DNA of 64,000 bases from Hypomyces perniciosus (GCA_008477525.1 SPDT01000002.1:1860001-1924000); one strand, 5' to 3'. Positions 22,389 to 35,586 are shown, counted from the stretch's first letter. A program made the numbers and translations. The notes: generated by a model from the letters alone, not told the origin.

Positions 22389-22476
22389 TCCGATATGGTG
22401 TAGTGGCTAACATCGCTCGCTCTCAACCTTCAGTTGAATATCCGAGCAGCCCTGGGTTCGATTCCCAGTATCGGAG
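22389..22476 (+). tRNA. tRNA-Glu (CTC) with 16-nt intron
   Basis: The acceptor stem TCCGATA (22389-22395) pairs with TATCGGA (22469-22475). The D-arm matches the usual Glu form GTGTAGTGGCTAACAT. The anticodon stem GCTCG (22415-22419) pairs with CGAGC (22443-22447). The 23-nt loop between them contains C-T-CTC-A, then a 16-nt intron (22426-22441) at the canonical site one base 3' of the anticodon, then C. The T-arm is CTGGG-TTCGATT-CCCAG. A T-rich run (CTTTTTG) about 15 bp downstream can terminate RNA polymerase III. Confidence 0.95.
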
Positions 22477-23163
22477 TATCTGTGGGCTTTCTCTTTTTGC
22501 CATTGGTTCTATTTTTGTATTTTTCTCACGAGCCCACACACCCACAATGGAGTGGAGGCAGTGGAGGCAGTGGAGGTGGTGGAAGTGGTGGAGATGGGTG
22601 GGGTGTAGATAATGCATCATATGCATGCAATTTGAAGTGGTGTAGATGGTCACAACTCAGGGCAATATTGCCCGGGTTCTCTCCCATAGAATGTAGCTAT
22701 ACCCGTCAAATACAACACATCCAAGAGTCACATTGCTTTCAGCTCTTTGTACAACAATAGTCGGCGATATGCAACGAGAAGGCCGGCGATATGCAAAAGG
22801 TAATCTTGGCAAGTCTGTCGGTAGAACGTGAGCGAAACTGGGCCACGGAATACACGATAGAGACGAGCAAACGAGCACGCCCCTTATTTTGAAACCCCGT
22901 AAACCTGCCTGTCCAGGCAATGGCGAGTTTTCGCCAATTATCCCGGAGGAGGGCCGAGCGGGTCAGCGTGCGTGATCAGGGACCACTTCGGTAGTCCCTA
23001 GCCAGTATTTAGTACATTTCTATAGATGGATGGAGTACTGGTGGTTATAAAAGAGCCTGGCCTCCGTCGATTTGATACGCACGCAGGCAGTCGAGCCTCT
23101 TCTCGTTACCAATAGAGTCATCTTGGCTCAGCAACCCAGCCGTTGAGCGAACAAGCAAATACG

Positions 23164-24321
23164 ATGGCCTCCATTGCCTTCCCCTCACTAGCCAGGAAGG
23201 CCGTGCTAAGCGATGGCACACAGTACGGGTACGTGTTTGTGCCCGCAAAGCCTTCGAAACCCACGGTTCTCTTGCTCCATGGCTTCCCAAGTTCGAGCTA
23301 CGATTGGCGATACCAGATTGCTCACCTCCCCAAGGCGGGCTACGGCGTGCTGGCACCTGATCTCCTAGGCTATGGAGATACGGACAAGCCGAGCGATGTC
23401 CAATCCTACCAGTTGCTAAACGTCGCAAATCATATTCTCGAGCTCTTGGACCATGAGAAGTTGGACAAGGTCGTTGGCGTGGGCCATGATCTGTGAGTAT
23501 ATGCCCATCGCAAAAGAAAACGTATCCAAATAACACTGATTGACCATCACTACGACCAGCGGCTCTGCTATTCTTAGCATCCTTTCCGTCTTCCACAAGC
23601 TTCGCTTCTCTGCCCTTGCATTCATTGCAATTGGCTTCAAAGACCCAAGTTTTCATCTGGCCCCCGGTACGTGACTGATTGATTCACTAAAGCCTTTCGA
23701 TGCTGGAATTTCTTCAACTAACTATTTCTCAACACTCACAGATGGGCAGGGACCAAGCACTCTTGGCTACATCTCGCTTTTCAATACAGAGTACGCTGCC
23801 GCCCTGATCGAGGGTGAGTCAGAGTCCTTCGATTCTCTCGTCTATACTTCAGACACCGTCAAGTTTCGACACTACTTTAGTGCTAGAGGAGCTTGCGAGC
23901 AATTCCTCAAGGAGCGCAAGACCCTACCCCTCGCTAGGTATATCTCGCTGGAGGAGCGGGACATGCACAACAAGATCCTCACCAGCGGCGGATACACGGG
24001 ACCATTGAACTGGTAAGTTCTCGAGATGAACGCCCGGAAGCAATGCTAACGAAGATCTGTAGGTACAAAGCACTCATGAGACTCCCTCCCGCGGAGGAGG
24101 GGCAAGAATTCACGGATGAACAGAAGGATATCATCGTCCCTACCCTGATGATAGTGACCCAAAAAGACTACATCGTGGCGCCTGAACTGCAGGCCGAGGG
24201 CACAGCATTGCGGTCGAAGGGGAAATCAGAGGTCGCTAGGATTGACACCGGCCACTGGGCGATGCTGGAGAGGAAGGAAGAGTTTCAAGCAATTCTGGAC
24301 AACTGGCTTAGAGTCTTGTAG
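23164..24321 (+). CDS. Alpha/beta hydrolase, epoxide-hydrolase type
   Basis: Four exons (23164-23492, 23560-23666, 23742-24012, 24063-24321) encode about 321 aa, all with GT-AG introns. Visible landmarks are the oxyanion motif LLLHGFPSSSYDW, then APDLLGYGDTDKP, and the nucleophile elbow GVGHDLGSAI, completed across intron 1. Asp in the Nu position (HDxG) is the epoxide-hydrolase/dehalogenase form, not an esterase Ser. The likely acid is in TQKDYIV and the catalytic His in DTGHWAML. No signal peptide is seen, so it should be cytosolic. It sits tail-to-tail with the PKS (215 bp apart) and could open an epoxide made by the cluster P450, or be a general detoxifying enzyme. Confidence 0.9.
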
Positions 24322-24535
24322 AACAAAGCCATCAAGCTGCGGCGTCACAGCCATACCACTCACTGGTTACACTCTGTTGCACGTCAATTCTGATCTGTCA
24401 TTAAATTATCATTCACTCTTTGTCTCATGCTTACCGGATGCAAAATCTCATGTATGACTGCACCCGTGATACTTCGTACAAGCACCCGTTGCACACAAAC
24501 GCCCATGCCGCAACTCCTCCTCGATTATTCGTGTT

Positions 24536-27500
24536 TCATGACCTTTCCCCGGTTTTGCCCTGCAATTGACTTGTCAATTTACTGGCGCTTGCAATCTTGA
24601 CACTAAGCGAAGCGATGCTCGCTGTTCCTGTGATGTCGAGCAGCGGGATATCGGCAGCAAGATTTTTGACGAAGTATGTTCTCAGCTCCATGGCAACCAA
24701 GCTGTCGACACCGTTATGGCTCATCGATTTGCCCGTGTGAATGTTGTCCACGGGAGTCGCTAGCATACTGGCCAACTTGCCGCGCACAGCCTCGAGCACA
24801 ATAGCCGCGGCTTCGTCAATCGCCGTGGCAGCCATAAGCTGGGCCTGCACCATGAAGGTCTGGTCAGAGCCCGAACCAGAGCCTCTGGCGTCACCAGTGT
24901 TTTTGATGGCGCGGAGGTGTGTGAACAGCGGGTAGGATAGATATGTTGGTGTAGGAACTCCCACTTGTTTGAACGTAGCTGCTGTGGTCAGACCAGTGAC
25001 GAGTTGACATGTAGACTGGTCAAGCTGCGAACGAGGATCCATCAAGCTCTCAATCAGGAGCTGGATCTCTTCTTCACGCAGAACTTCAAGCACAGCGCCT
25101 GGCCGTTTGCCCATCATGGTGCGCTCCCAGTTCTCGGCGACGTAGCCAACGGATAAGACTGTGCCCAAGTCGATGGTTGAGCAGGGAAGAGCCTGGGAAA
25201 GACGGTATCGTGCGAGGGCATCTTGGAATGTGTTACCTGCAGCGTAGTTGGCCTGGGCGCGATTGCCAATGATGCCTGTTGCAGATGAGAGCAACACGAA
25301 GAACTCCATGTCCTTGGGTAGCAGCTTGTGGAGGTTCCAGGATCCGATGACCTTGGGCTTCACGGCCGACATGTAAGCGTCGTGGGACATGTTCTCGAAC
25401 ATGCCATCGACGAGGACCATAGAGCCTTGAATACAGCCCTTGATGGGCGGCAATGTTTGCGCGCACTCATCAAAGACCTCCTTCATCCGGGCCTCGTCGC
25501 TGGCGTCGCATGAGAAGACATGTGCCTTGCAATTCCTCTGCTCCAACTCTGCGACCATGTTGAGAGCGTCGCCAGCAAGCTTGCCCGATCGAGAGAGGAA
25601 GACGAGATGACGGGCGCCCTTTGATGCCATCCAGCGTGCCAGACTACGTCCTATACCACCCAGGCCGCCTGCCAGCACGTATGTTGCGTTGGCATCAAGC
25701 TTATGCTCGGGTGGCTGCGACGGCACAATAGGCACAACATCGGTCGGCGATGGAACAAACACCATCTTGCCCATGCCCTTGCCAGACTGTAGAACCCGAA
25801 GGCCTTCCTCGATTTGTGCAAACGTCATAACCTTGGTGGGTTTCGCCTCGCGGATGTGGCCTTGTGAAAATAGGTCCAAGGTTCGAACGGTGAGGTCGTA
25901 GACGAGTTGAGGTCGATAACGCATCATTGTCGGGAGCTCGACGCTGGTCATGGTGACGTTGCGCAGGAAAGGATGGAGATCGACTTTGCCGTTGAGCTGG
26001 GCGTCTTTCTTGCCGATCTCGACGAAGCGACCGAAGGGTGCGACGAGGTCCCATGATGCTCGCAGTAACTGTCGAGAATTAGTTAGAATTAGTTCTCTAT
26101 GGGAGAATAATCGGAACAGGATAGATGAAAATAGGAAGGATGATGGATGGAAAAGAATATCGTAGATGGATATGATAGATGGCGGATATGTCAGATAATA
26201 CGCACCTCACCAGCAAGAGAGTTGAGAACAACATCAACTCCCCTGTTCTTCGTCATTCTCATAATGCCCTTGACAAACGACGCATCTCGGCTGCTGAAGA
26301 TGTGATCCTCTGGAATGCCGTACTCGGTTACCAGCAGCTAAGACATTGAGTTAGTTATGTTTTGCATTGACAAACGGTTCATGCCAAACTCACCTCTCTC
26401 TTCTCGGGTGTCGACACAGTAGCATAGATCTCAGCGCCCATATACTTGGCATAGTTGATCGCTGCCTGCCCAACGCCGCCCGCAGCAGCATGGATCAGAA
26501 TCGTCTCGCCCTTCTGCAGTCTAGCAGCGTTTTCCAGACCATAGATAACAGTCGAGTATACGCAAGGCAAGCCCGCAACGCTCTCAAAGCTAGCTCCCTC
26601 CGGAATCTTGACCACAATACTCTGGTCAACCCGTCCATATGTCTGGAAGCATCCCGCCTCCTCCAATCCAGAGAGGAAGACGACGCGATCGCCCGACACG
26701 AGTCGAGTAACACCGTCACCAACACGTGTGATAATGCCGGCTGCCTCGCCGCCGATGCTGTAGGCCATGTGCTCGCCCATGGCGATCATCAAGTCACGGA
26801 AGTTCAAACCCACGGCCTTGATCTCGACCTCTACCTGCGTTTGGCCTAAAGGCCGAGCGTACATCTCGTCCGTTACGAACTGGAGCATGTTGAGCTGTCC
26901 CGGAGATGCTGTCGCCAGCTTCACAGGGCGACCAGCCTCGCTCAAGGGTCGGAGCTCTGCCTTGGGACTTGTCAATCGTGAGGCCAGGTATCCGTTTGCA
27001 AACTCGGCATCCATGAGGCGAGAGGAGAGGAATCCACCGCTCGGGAGAAGAGTATACTCTCCGTTGATCCTTTCAGTTGGAAGATGATGTACAAATTGCT
27101 GCGTGAAAAGTCGGCTGATAGATGCCAGGAGTGATGCCTGTGTTGGAGCGGGCTCTTGAACAGAAAGCAGGACCAAGTTGGCCTCATCAACATCACGCTC
27201 CCAACGCACTGTCCGTGTCAAGCCCGTGACCATATTGAGATGTGGGTGAACCGTTGTGTCGCCAGTTATCCACAGCATGGCTCCAGAGGTAGCAATCAGC
27301 TGTCGGATGTTCTCGAACTCATCCTTGGTTGCCGTCGCCAAGATCTCGCGCTCCATTTCTACCACAGAGACGCAGACAACTTGACTGAGATCCGTTTTCG
27401 CCAGGTCCAGGTAATGCAAGATATGGCAATTGGGAATCTTGAGCTCGGTCTGGAGGTGACTTTGAAGTGCCTTGGCCAGATCACTGCCCCCTTGTTCCGA

Positions 27501-30500
27501 CGTGACGACGAATGTGTGTTGCCACAATGACTTGGATGATGAAGCCGAAGTCCCATTAACCCCATCGTCGGGAATCTCTCCTGCCTCCGCAATTAACAGT
27601 GATTGCGCATGCAAGTGAGGATCTGTGCGGTCCTCCAGATTCAGACTGATGCCCGAAAAGCCTGAATCTCGTAGCACCGTATCCCACTGAGGCACAGATA
27701 TCCAGGGACTCCATTTGCGTTCAGGCTCAATGCCTAGCCACCAACCAGGTAACTGGCCAAATGCAATACTCGACCATAGGTTATCCTGACGGACACCCTC
27801 TTGAAGGACCAGCCGACCACCAGGCTTCAGCAGACGACGGACGTTGGTCAAGGTCTTACGAAGATCCTCCGTTGCGTGGACAACATTGCCAGCGAAGATG
27901 TAATCATATGAGCCTAGCTCGAGACTCTGCGATGCGCCATCCTTCTCGGCATTGAACGTCTTGTACTCCATGATTGCAGCATGGTCCTTGAACTTCTCAC
28001 GGGCCTTCTCAAAGAAACCAGCTGATATATCGGTGAAGGTGTACTGACTGACGTGCGAGTCAATCTCACTCGACCCATCGTTGCCGACTTTGATTGGGGC
28101 CAAGATCTGGAGAACTGAAGCTGTTGAGCTGCCCACGCCGGCTCCGACCTCGAGAATACGGATGTCATTGGAGCTCTTGCGGACTACCTCCAAGTATGCG
28201 CGGGTGTAGGCAGGCAGATCGCCCAATGCGACCAACTCAGCATAGACACGATCCAGCAAGTCGTCGATGCCAAACATCAGGTGCAGCGCATCTTCCTCTT
28301 TCTTCAGGACCTTGGTGATGTTGGCTCCCATGCGCATCGCAAGCTCACCCTCGGGGTTGAAGCTGGTAACGTAGTCGAACAGAGCGGCCTTCTTCTCCGG
28401 GTCGGCACTCATTTCGGCGTACTCGCTTTGCTTTATGGCGCGGATGTCGTCCTTTTCCAGCCATTCTTTCACTTGGACTACCCAATCATAGTACTTCTTA
28501 AAGTGTCCTTCTAAACCTGAGGGATCAAAGCTAGACTGCTCCAATTCTGCCAAGGCGTCTGTGACGCGCAAAACAGTGGCCAGCTGAAGTTTGCTGACCC
28601 AAGCATTGTACTCTGCAGTCTCCTTCTCTCCGGTCAGGCCAACATCACCGAGCGCCTCCTTGGTAAGCAAGTCGGGATCCAGGACGCTGACAACGTTGTG
28701 GCATATTTTGCGCTGACCCTGAGATGCTGTCTCGGTTGACTCAAGTGGCGTGGCGCGGATGCCTTTGATGGAAAGCAGTGCCTCTTCTGAGACTCCGTCC
28801 CAGATTGTGATGTCACTCTGAAACTTATCGAATGCTAACAGCGTGGCGCGTCCATGGCCAATGTAAGTCTCACTAGGCTTCTTGCCGATCGACGCCGAGA
28901 CCCAGACTTCCTTCATAAATGTCGGGACCATGGCCCTATCTAGCGTCTTGCGGTTGGATTGATCAATGACAGATGCTAGGAAGAGATGTAGGAAGCTATC
29001 CATAGTTGCAGGATGGATCATATGATCGTGCATGAACTTCTTGGGCATCACTTGCGCAACGTCCGGCACTGTGACTGTTCCAAGCGCCTCGCCCCCTCGG
29101 TTACCAGTCCCAAAGACATTGGACAGGTTCTTGAAGAGGGGACCAAAGTTGAGGCCAGAAGTGACGAGCTCCTCGTATGTGCGCTCAATGTCAACTGGCA
29201 TGATGCATCGTTCACGGGCGGCGGCGAGAGTCCTTGTAAGCTGGGCTTTTTCCTCAGAGGTCTCTCGCCCGGCATCAATGGGACCGTCTGCGACAGCATA
29301 GTCGACAGCAACGTAGCCGGTGCAATGCTCAACCCAATCATCTGCCAGCGGGTCGTAGCTTGTGATGGAGAAGCGCTTCCACAGCGCTGAGCCCTGAAGA
29401 CTAGCCTCGTCCTTGCGCGTCATGGTAAGCATAACTTCGACCCCCTCCTTCGTCTCGGGAACGACGAGTGCGCGCTTGAGCGAAACGTCACGCATCCGGA
29501 AGTTCGTGATGGTCTGCGCTGGGTTGGCAACCTGTTGGGATGCTTTGAGCACGGCTGCAAGATACCCAACGCTGGGATAGATGATGAGGTTGGTGACGAC
29601 ATGGTCTTTGAGCCACGGCTGTTCTGATACACGGATGATGTGTCTCCAACGGGGGGTCTCTTTGTTCCAATCGGGGACGGGGGCTCCGAATAGGTCGTGC
29701 CGAGGATGTTTTCGTAGGCGGAAGTTTCTGCTTAGTCTGCTCTCGAAGCAGTTTCGTTCGGAGTGGTTGAATGCGTAGGGAGGGAGGTCTGTTAAGATTC
29801 TGGGCTGACGAGGCATCGTTGACTGAAGAGGCGATAGTGGCTCGCAAGTTGGTGAAAGTGATTCGGAGGACAGCGTTGGCTTTTGAGACGGCAATGAGAG
29901 TGGCTCGTGGGGCGGCGTTGGCTCACGAGGCGGCGAGAGTGGATCATCCCGGGCGTTTTTCACTGCTTGGATATCAACAGGAAGCTTAATAGATGGCGAG
30001 AGTGACTCAGGAGGCGGCGATGGTGGTTCATGAGACGGGATTGGCTCCCGTAACGGTAATGTCTTGCGAGACGAGAGCGTATCACGGGCGTTATTCACGG
30101 CCTGGACATCAACAGGAAGTCCACGCGCAGTGATGAATCCAATAGTATCGAGAATGGTGCGCAAGCCAGGAGCTGTTCGGTTCAGCAGAGGCAAGTAGTT
30201 AAACAGCGAAGCACTAATCTTGCCCGTGAGCGTCTCCTTGATGGCACTTCGCAGCGCCGCGTGAGGCCCAACTTCAAGAACAGTGTCCGCAAAGATGTTC
30301 TCCGCATTGGTGTTCATCTTCAGCGATGCCTGGCCCTCGGCGATGCGACTGAAGCACATGGACGTCAATGCCTCGTGGAATCGAACGGGCGACACCATGT
30401 TGTCCACCCAGTACTGCGCACCGAGATGTGGCTCAGTGACTCGCTGGCCCGTTACGCTCGAGAAGAGCTCGACCTTGGTTGGCTTTGCCTCGCCCACGGA

Positions 30501-33194
30501 CGTCAAATCGCCCAGGCTGGACAGATAATCATCGGCAACCTCACGCATGTGCGCTGAATGATAGGCGTTGAGCACGTTGAGCTTTCTGCTAAAGATGCCC
30601 CCGACCTTGTCCAGGCTGGCGTGCAGCAGGTCAACCTTGTTCGCATCGCCGGCAACAGTGTGGTTTGAAGGGCTGTTGTAGCACGCGATGACGAGTTCGC
30701 CCGGCGTGGCAGCGTTGATCTCATCAATATACGGTTGCAACGCCTCCTCCCGTAGTCCAACAGCCATCATGGTGCCCTTGACGCTGAGCTGCTTCGCAGA
30801 GACAACGCCCCTGAAGTACGCTACTTTCCATGCGGCTTCTCGACTGAGTCTTCCGGATGCGTAGGCGGCAGCAATCTCGCCCGACGAGTGGCCGACGACA
30901 CGACCAGGGACTACGCCCCAGCTGTGAAGCAGATCTGTCAAGGCAACCTGAACGGCGACACACGCGGGGTGCGAAAGCCACGGCTGATTGACGTTGGAAT
31001 CATTCTTGCTGCGAGCCAGCTCGTCCAGGAGAGACCAATGGGCGCCGAGCGAGTGGATGTAGCGGGTCGCCTCCTCGAGGCTATGGCGGAAGACGGGGAA
31101 GACGAGGAGCTCTCGACCCATAGCGAACCATTGGGCGCCCTGGCCTGTGAAGACGAACCCGATCTTAGGCGGAGCACGTGCACGAACGGCTTTGGGGAGA
31201 CTCTGTTCGTCCGCCAGGGCAGCAGCCAGGTCGGGGAGACTCGAACCGACTGTGTAGCTCCGCCAGGGGAAGACATCTCGTTTGGTTGATAAGGTATACG
31301 CAAGGTCGGAGAGGTAAGTGGCTGCTTGGTCGGGGCTCAGGGGAGGGGAGTGTTTTTTCGTTAGGCTCGTGAGGTGTGAGGAGAGCATATTGGCATTGCG
31401 CCGGACACCGCCCTCGTCGAAAGAGGATAGGAGGAATAGATAGGTGGGGTCTCTGTTTGGGTCTGTTGCGTCTGTGTTCGAGTCTGCATTCGGTTCTATA
31501 TCTTCAGGACCAACTGGAAGAGAGTTGGCCTCAACGTCCTTAAATCTCTTAATCTGCTGCTCGATCTCCTGTGTACTTGGCGGAGCAGCAACCGTATTGT
31601 GAATCCCCCTAATGCCCCGGGATTCCAAGTAGTTGTACACATCGTCAAGAATCATATGCGCGTTTGTGCCTCCAACTCCAAACGAATTTATACTTATCCG
31701 CCGCAACCCCTTAGTGGGCCAGGGCATCGTCTGCAGAGGAAATGCAAGATTCCACTTCTTCATCGGAATTTTGGGATTCACTTTTTCAAAGTTGTTGTTT
31801 GGCGGGATGACTCCGTTTTCCAGGATTAACATGCCTTTAATGATTCTGATCACAGTCAGCAACTATTCGTCGACTCGTTTTTCTTTAAAAGAAGAAAAAA
31901 AAAGTAAAAACTCACCCTGCAACACCAGCACCACCTTCCAGATGCCCAATGCACGACTTCATAGCACCAACAATGAGCGGCTCATCTGTTGATCTTGATG
32001 ACGCGAACACCTTTGCGAGAGCTCCCGCCTCCAAGGGGTCTCCGGCCGCAGTGCCAGTTCCATGAGACTCTACCATCCGGGTATCTTTGAAGTCGAGTTC
32101 AGCACGACTGTAAATACTCCGTATTAAGGACTCCTGAGCCTGCATGCTGGGAAGTGAGATACCCGGCGTACGGCCATCCTGGTTAACAGCTGTGGCTCGC
32201 ACAACCGCTCTGATGACATTGCCATCTCTCAAGGCATCGCGAAGTCGCTTGACAACAACTGTCCCGACACCTTCACCTCGTGCATAACCGTCAGCACGAT
32301 GATCGAAAGTAAAGCATCGACCCTCCTGCCCGAGGAAGCCATGGTGGCCCATGTTTATAATGTCGGTAGGGTAGCCAATCAATGTGACACCACTGACAAT
32401 GGCCATTTTGCTTTCGCTGCATGCCAGACTCTGACATGCCAAGTGCATAGCAACCATACTGCTTGAACAGGCTGTATCAAGAGTCATGCTAGGTCCGTGT
32501 AGGTTGAAGAACCACGAAACACGGTTAGATAGTAGTGAGTTAGTTGTCCCCGTTGGCTTGTACTTCATCGTCGCCTCCACGTCAGTGTTTAAGTTGGCCA
32601 AGTGATCATGATTGAAGCCAGAAACGTAGACAGATGTGGTGGAACCGTTGACAGCAGGAATAGAAATGCCAGCATTCTCTAATGCGTGGTAAACATTCTC
32701 CAAGACAATTCTTTGCTGAGGATCCATGGTAAGGACCTCGCTTTTGGTTGTGCTGAAGAAGGGAGCGTCAAAGAACGCAGGGTCTTCCTTGAGGAAGTGC
32801 CCCCCCTTGACGGCAAACTATTGATCATGGTTAGCACAATGAACTCTGCATCTTCAACATTTCCTATCCTGGGTTTACAAGTACTCACAGTTCCGCCATG
32901 TTCTGGATCGGGATGATAATGACCGCTGGCACTGATCCGGTCTTCTGGGAACGGACTCCATGCTGACCGGCCCTTCAGCAGGAGTTCCCATAGATCTCCG
33001 GTTGTGGTAGCATCTTGTGGGAACCGAGTGGCTACACCAACAATAGCCATTGGCTCGGTAGCATCTCCGAAGTTGTATGCGTCTGCCATGTCTGCATCTG
33101 TAAGATGGCCGTTGATGCGTATATTGGTGTGGCCATTGGGTAGCACCCCGACGCCAGGGTCGCTCCCATTGGCATGATGTGACTGGGATTGCAT
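24536..33194 (-). CDS. Highly reducing polyketide synthase (KS-AT-DH-MT-ER-KR-ACP)
   Basis: Five exons (33194-32889, 32817-31916, 31845-26394, 26337-26206, 26068-24536) give about 2774 aa, and all four introns keep phase. Domains in order: KS (DTACSS near 219, [15 protein letters not shown]); AT (FTGQGAQW near 633, GHSSGE near 722); DH ([10 protein letters not shown] near 1149, HPATMDSF later); C-methyltransferase ([12 protein letters not shown] near 1636); ER (VGLNFRDL near 2080, [10 protein letters not shown]); KR (LAGGLGGIG near 2394, catalytic YAAGN); ACP ([12 protein letters not shown], Ser near 2720). There is no thioesterase or carnitine acyltransferase domain, so release must be in trans. 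The usual DH HxxxGxxxxP has Asn for Gly, and the KS has Cys before IGHLE. It should make a reduced, possibly alpha-methylated chain. The product is unknown. Confidence 0.95.
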
Positions 33195-34279
33195 TTGGTA
33201 AAGTGTGTACAAGTAGAATCTAGGTTCTTCTCAAAACGGAAAAAGGAGTATGGGCATACGTACCACTAGTGAACCTATAAGATAGAAGCATTCAACATAT
33301 CAAAGAATCATGATTCAAGCCGCCACGAAGTAAACTACGAAGACAAGACTTGATATACTCGATTCTTCTGGCTCCTACTTCTCAAATTGATTCCTGATTC
33401 CTGACGTTTCTACGCGATACACTCCTTAGTTTACACGTATGCTTAGCAGGCATTGTACTAGACGATCCGTCAAACCTCGTACTACTACCCATGCTACCGT
33501 AGTTCGATGGAGGCATGTGTGTGATACTGCCGAGATGTGGCCGTCTTGCGAAGTGCTCGTGACACCTTGAAGTCACAGTACTTGAGAAAGTTCTGGGGAA
33601 GCATGGGAGTAAGTACCCCCTAGCGCCAGATTGTCCTGGCTTTCACAGTAAGCTTCCCGAATAGTATAGGACTAACAAGACAGTGCCACCAATGGTATTG
33701 TGATCCGAGAAATTGCGATAGGTCCCTTGTCATAACTCTAAAAGCATGTGCGAGAAACTCCCAACCCTTGGTGGCCTCAAGAGAACTTCTGACAGATATA
33801 AAAGTTAGAAGACAAGACACCTTTGAAAAGGAAAACGGCATCTATTCGAATTTGGAATAAAGACACTGTGATAACACGAACCAACAATAAGAGCCGAACC
33901 CCGGCTCGAATGTCCTCAGCTACCGTATTCACTCAGTAAAGTCGCTGTCCTCACTAGCCCATATAAGCCCTAGTTTTTATATTGGTGTAATCCACATACT
34001 ATTAACTTAAACTCTCCAGTCGTATTAAGGAAAAGTGGGAGCACTTGCATTAGCCATTTTTTCTAGCCGTCACCGAATCTACTGAGTTTATACGGCAACG
34101 GATACTAGCTGGACCCCAGTCGGCCATGGGTATGATGGTATGTACTAGTAGTAATATGATGGAGTCCTTGAACATAGCACCACTACTATTATTAGTAGTG
34201 GTTTTTATAGTCTTTCCTTTTGCGGCAACACTGTCTTCCCGACGGCTTATAGCCGAAACTCCGGGAGGAGCACGACATG
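33195..34279. promoter_or_regulatory. PKS upstream region
   Basis: About 1.1 kb upstream of the PKS ATG. It is moderately AT-rich with ATTAG/TACTA tracts. No gene or confident regulator site is recognised, and the solo LTR begins at its far end. Confidence 0.5.
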
Positions 34280-34533
34280 TGTGACGGAGCGCGGCATAGC
34301 TATGTGGAGCATAGAGAGATGGGAAGTGAAGCTTGATTCTCTAAGAGAATATGCCGTAGTGGCCTCGCTATATATACACATAGCTAACACAAAGAAGAAG
34401 CGGAATATATGCGCTGTAAGCGCCTGCATAGTCTGACACATCGCGTAAGCGATGTGTATGTCAGCTCGTATCTGCTGTATAAGCAGATAAGAGCGCGTAC
34501 TGGCGGTACGGCCCTGACCTGCTCAACCCAACA
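34280..34533 (-). mobile_element. Solo LTR (Ty1/copia-like), 254 bp, TSD ACATG
   Basis: The element runs TGTGACGG...CCAACA on the + strand and begins TGTTGGGTTG on the minus strand, the usual start of copia-type LTRs. It is flanked by perfect 5-bp direct repeats ACATG at 34275-34279 and 34534-34538. No internal retroelement sequence adjoins it, so it is a solo LTR left by recombination. It holds six short inverted repeats (34336-34350, 34367-34384, 34411-34423, 34436-34457, 34469-34489, 34496-34510), the strongest with 9-bp arms ACACATCGC/GCGATGTGT. The family assignment rests on the termini only. Confidence 0.8.
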
Positions 34534-35586
34534 ACATGTAACCGAGGGCGTAGGAATGGCATCATTACTCAGCTAGCCTAGGCACTCTCTGCTAGAATCT
34601 TTCCTCATAATGGCAGTCGATCCTTTGTTCCCGGTTCGAGCGGATAAGAATACAGAGGACTACAAGATCGTAAATTGTGGAGGAATGCTTATATTACTTA
34701 GGGCCGTGCGGAGAACGGACTCGCAGACTCGGGTAGGGTGCCGCGCCCCCGGACCCTGAATATGTAGCCGATTCGGCTTATGAAACATCCCGTTGGACAA
34801 ACAAGTCTCCATATAAGAGGGAGCATCAACTATTACGAGTACTACTAACACCGTATTACTTGCTAGGGGTCCCAAGCGAGAATACCGCGAAGTCCAGGGA
34901 GGGCCGTACGTATGCACATACCACCCCATTCCTTGCAACGTGACTGTTGCCTTACCCACCCGAATCCATTCTACCACGTTCTGTAGCGTGTTGCGAAAGG
35001 GCCGATTCATTTCAGGGGGGCATTACGCTCCTGGCATAATCTGCAGCCTTACGGGGCTGCAGATGTTCGAGGCTTTCTCTATATTGACTGCTCGATTTTG
35101 ATTAGCCTCATATGCAATTTCTTTTCGTTTGGGCAAGGGACCTATGGTCGAGCCAGTCATTCATCATTAGGAATCAATTACCGTGACTAACTTGATCAGG
35201 GCTCAGATGACTATTATTATCACGGGTAATTCCATTAGTACTAGTAATGACCGTTGAGCAGCCATGTTGAAAGCAACTTCGTATGAGCAAAGACGTTTAA
35301 TATCTTCGGAGTTTGAGAAACTATACTTACCGTCTCCGGTAGCCTGTTGTTTTGCGCGACCCACTTGTACGCAGTATAAAACTTTTTTGAAAAATATTAT
35401 GGGGAAGGATTGGAAATTTCGTACGGCGGTGATTCTTAATAGACTTGTGGAGCTTTTGTCCTCAAACCGAACATTTGCTTACCTATGATGGGGAATAACC
35501 CATTCAGGTGGAAAAGACATAGAGTTAGCTAATGAAAATTGCTCAGACGAAATGTATCTGGCATTATTCCCTCAGCTCTTCCCACA
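34534..35586. other. PKS-P450 intergenic remainder
   Basis: No supported gene is present. A strong inverted repeat with 10-bp arms ATCTGCAGCC / GGCTGCAGAT lies at 35039-35064. A 74-codon + strand frame at 35264 has an ATG but no recognisable features. Confidence 0.5.

Larger units (their letters stand above)
21776..23163. other. Intergenic region containing a tRNA gene
   Basis: Apart from tRNA-Glu and a 13-bp triplication, nothing gene-like is seen. A CT-rich leader (on the minus strand) lies at 21840-21970. GGA/GGT triplet-like repeats are at 22553-22600. Confidence 0.5.

Noticed and set aside
34615..34650. Sequence resembling a tRNA T-arm (GGTTCGAGC)
   Set aside because: No matching acceptor, D or anticodon stems around it.
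35264..35488. 74-codon + strand frame with ATG
   Set aside because: Short, isolated, no motif and no splice continuation found.
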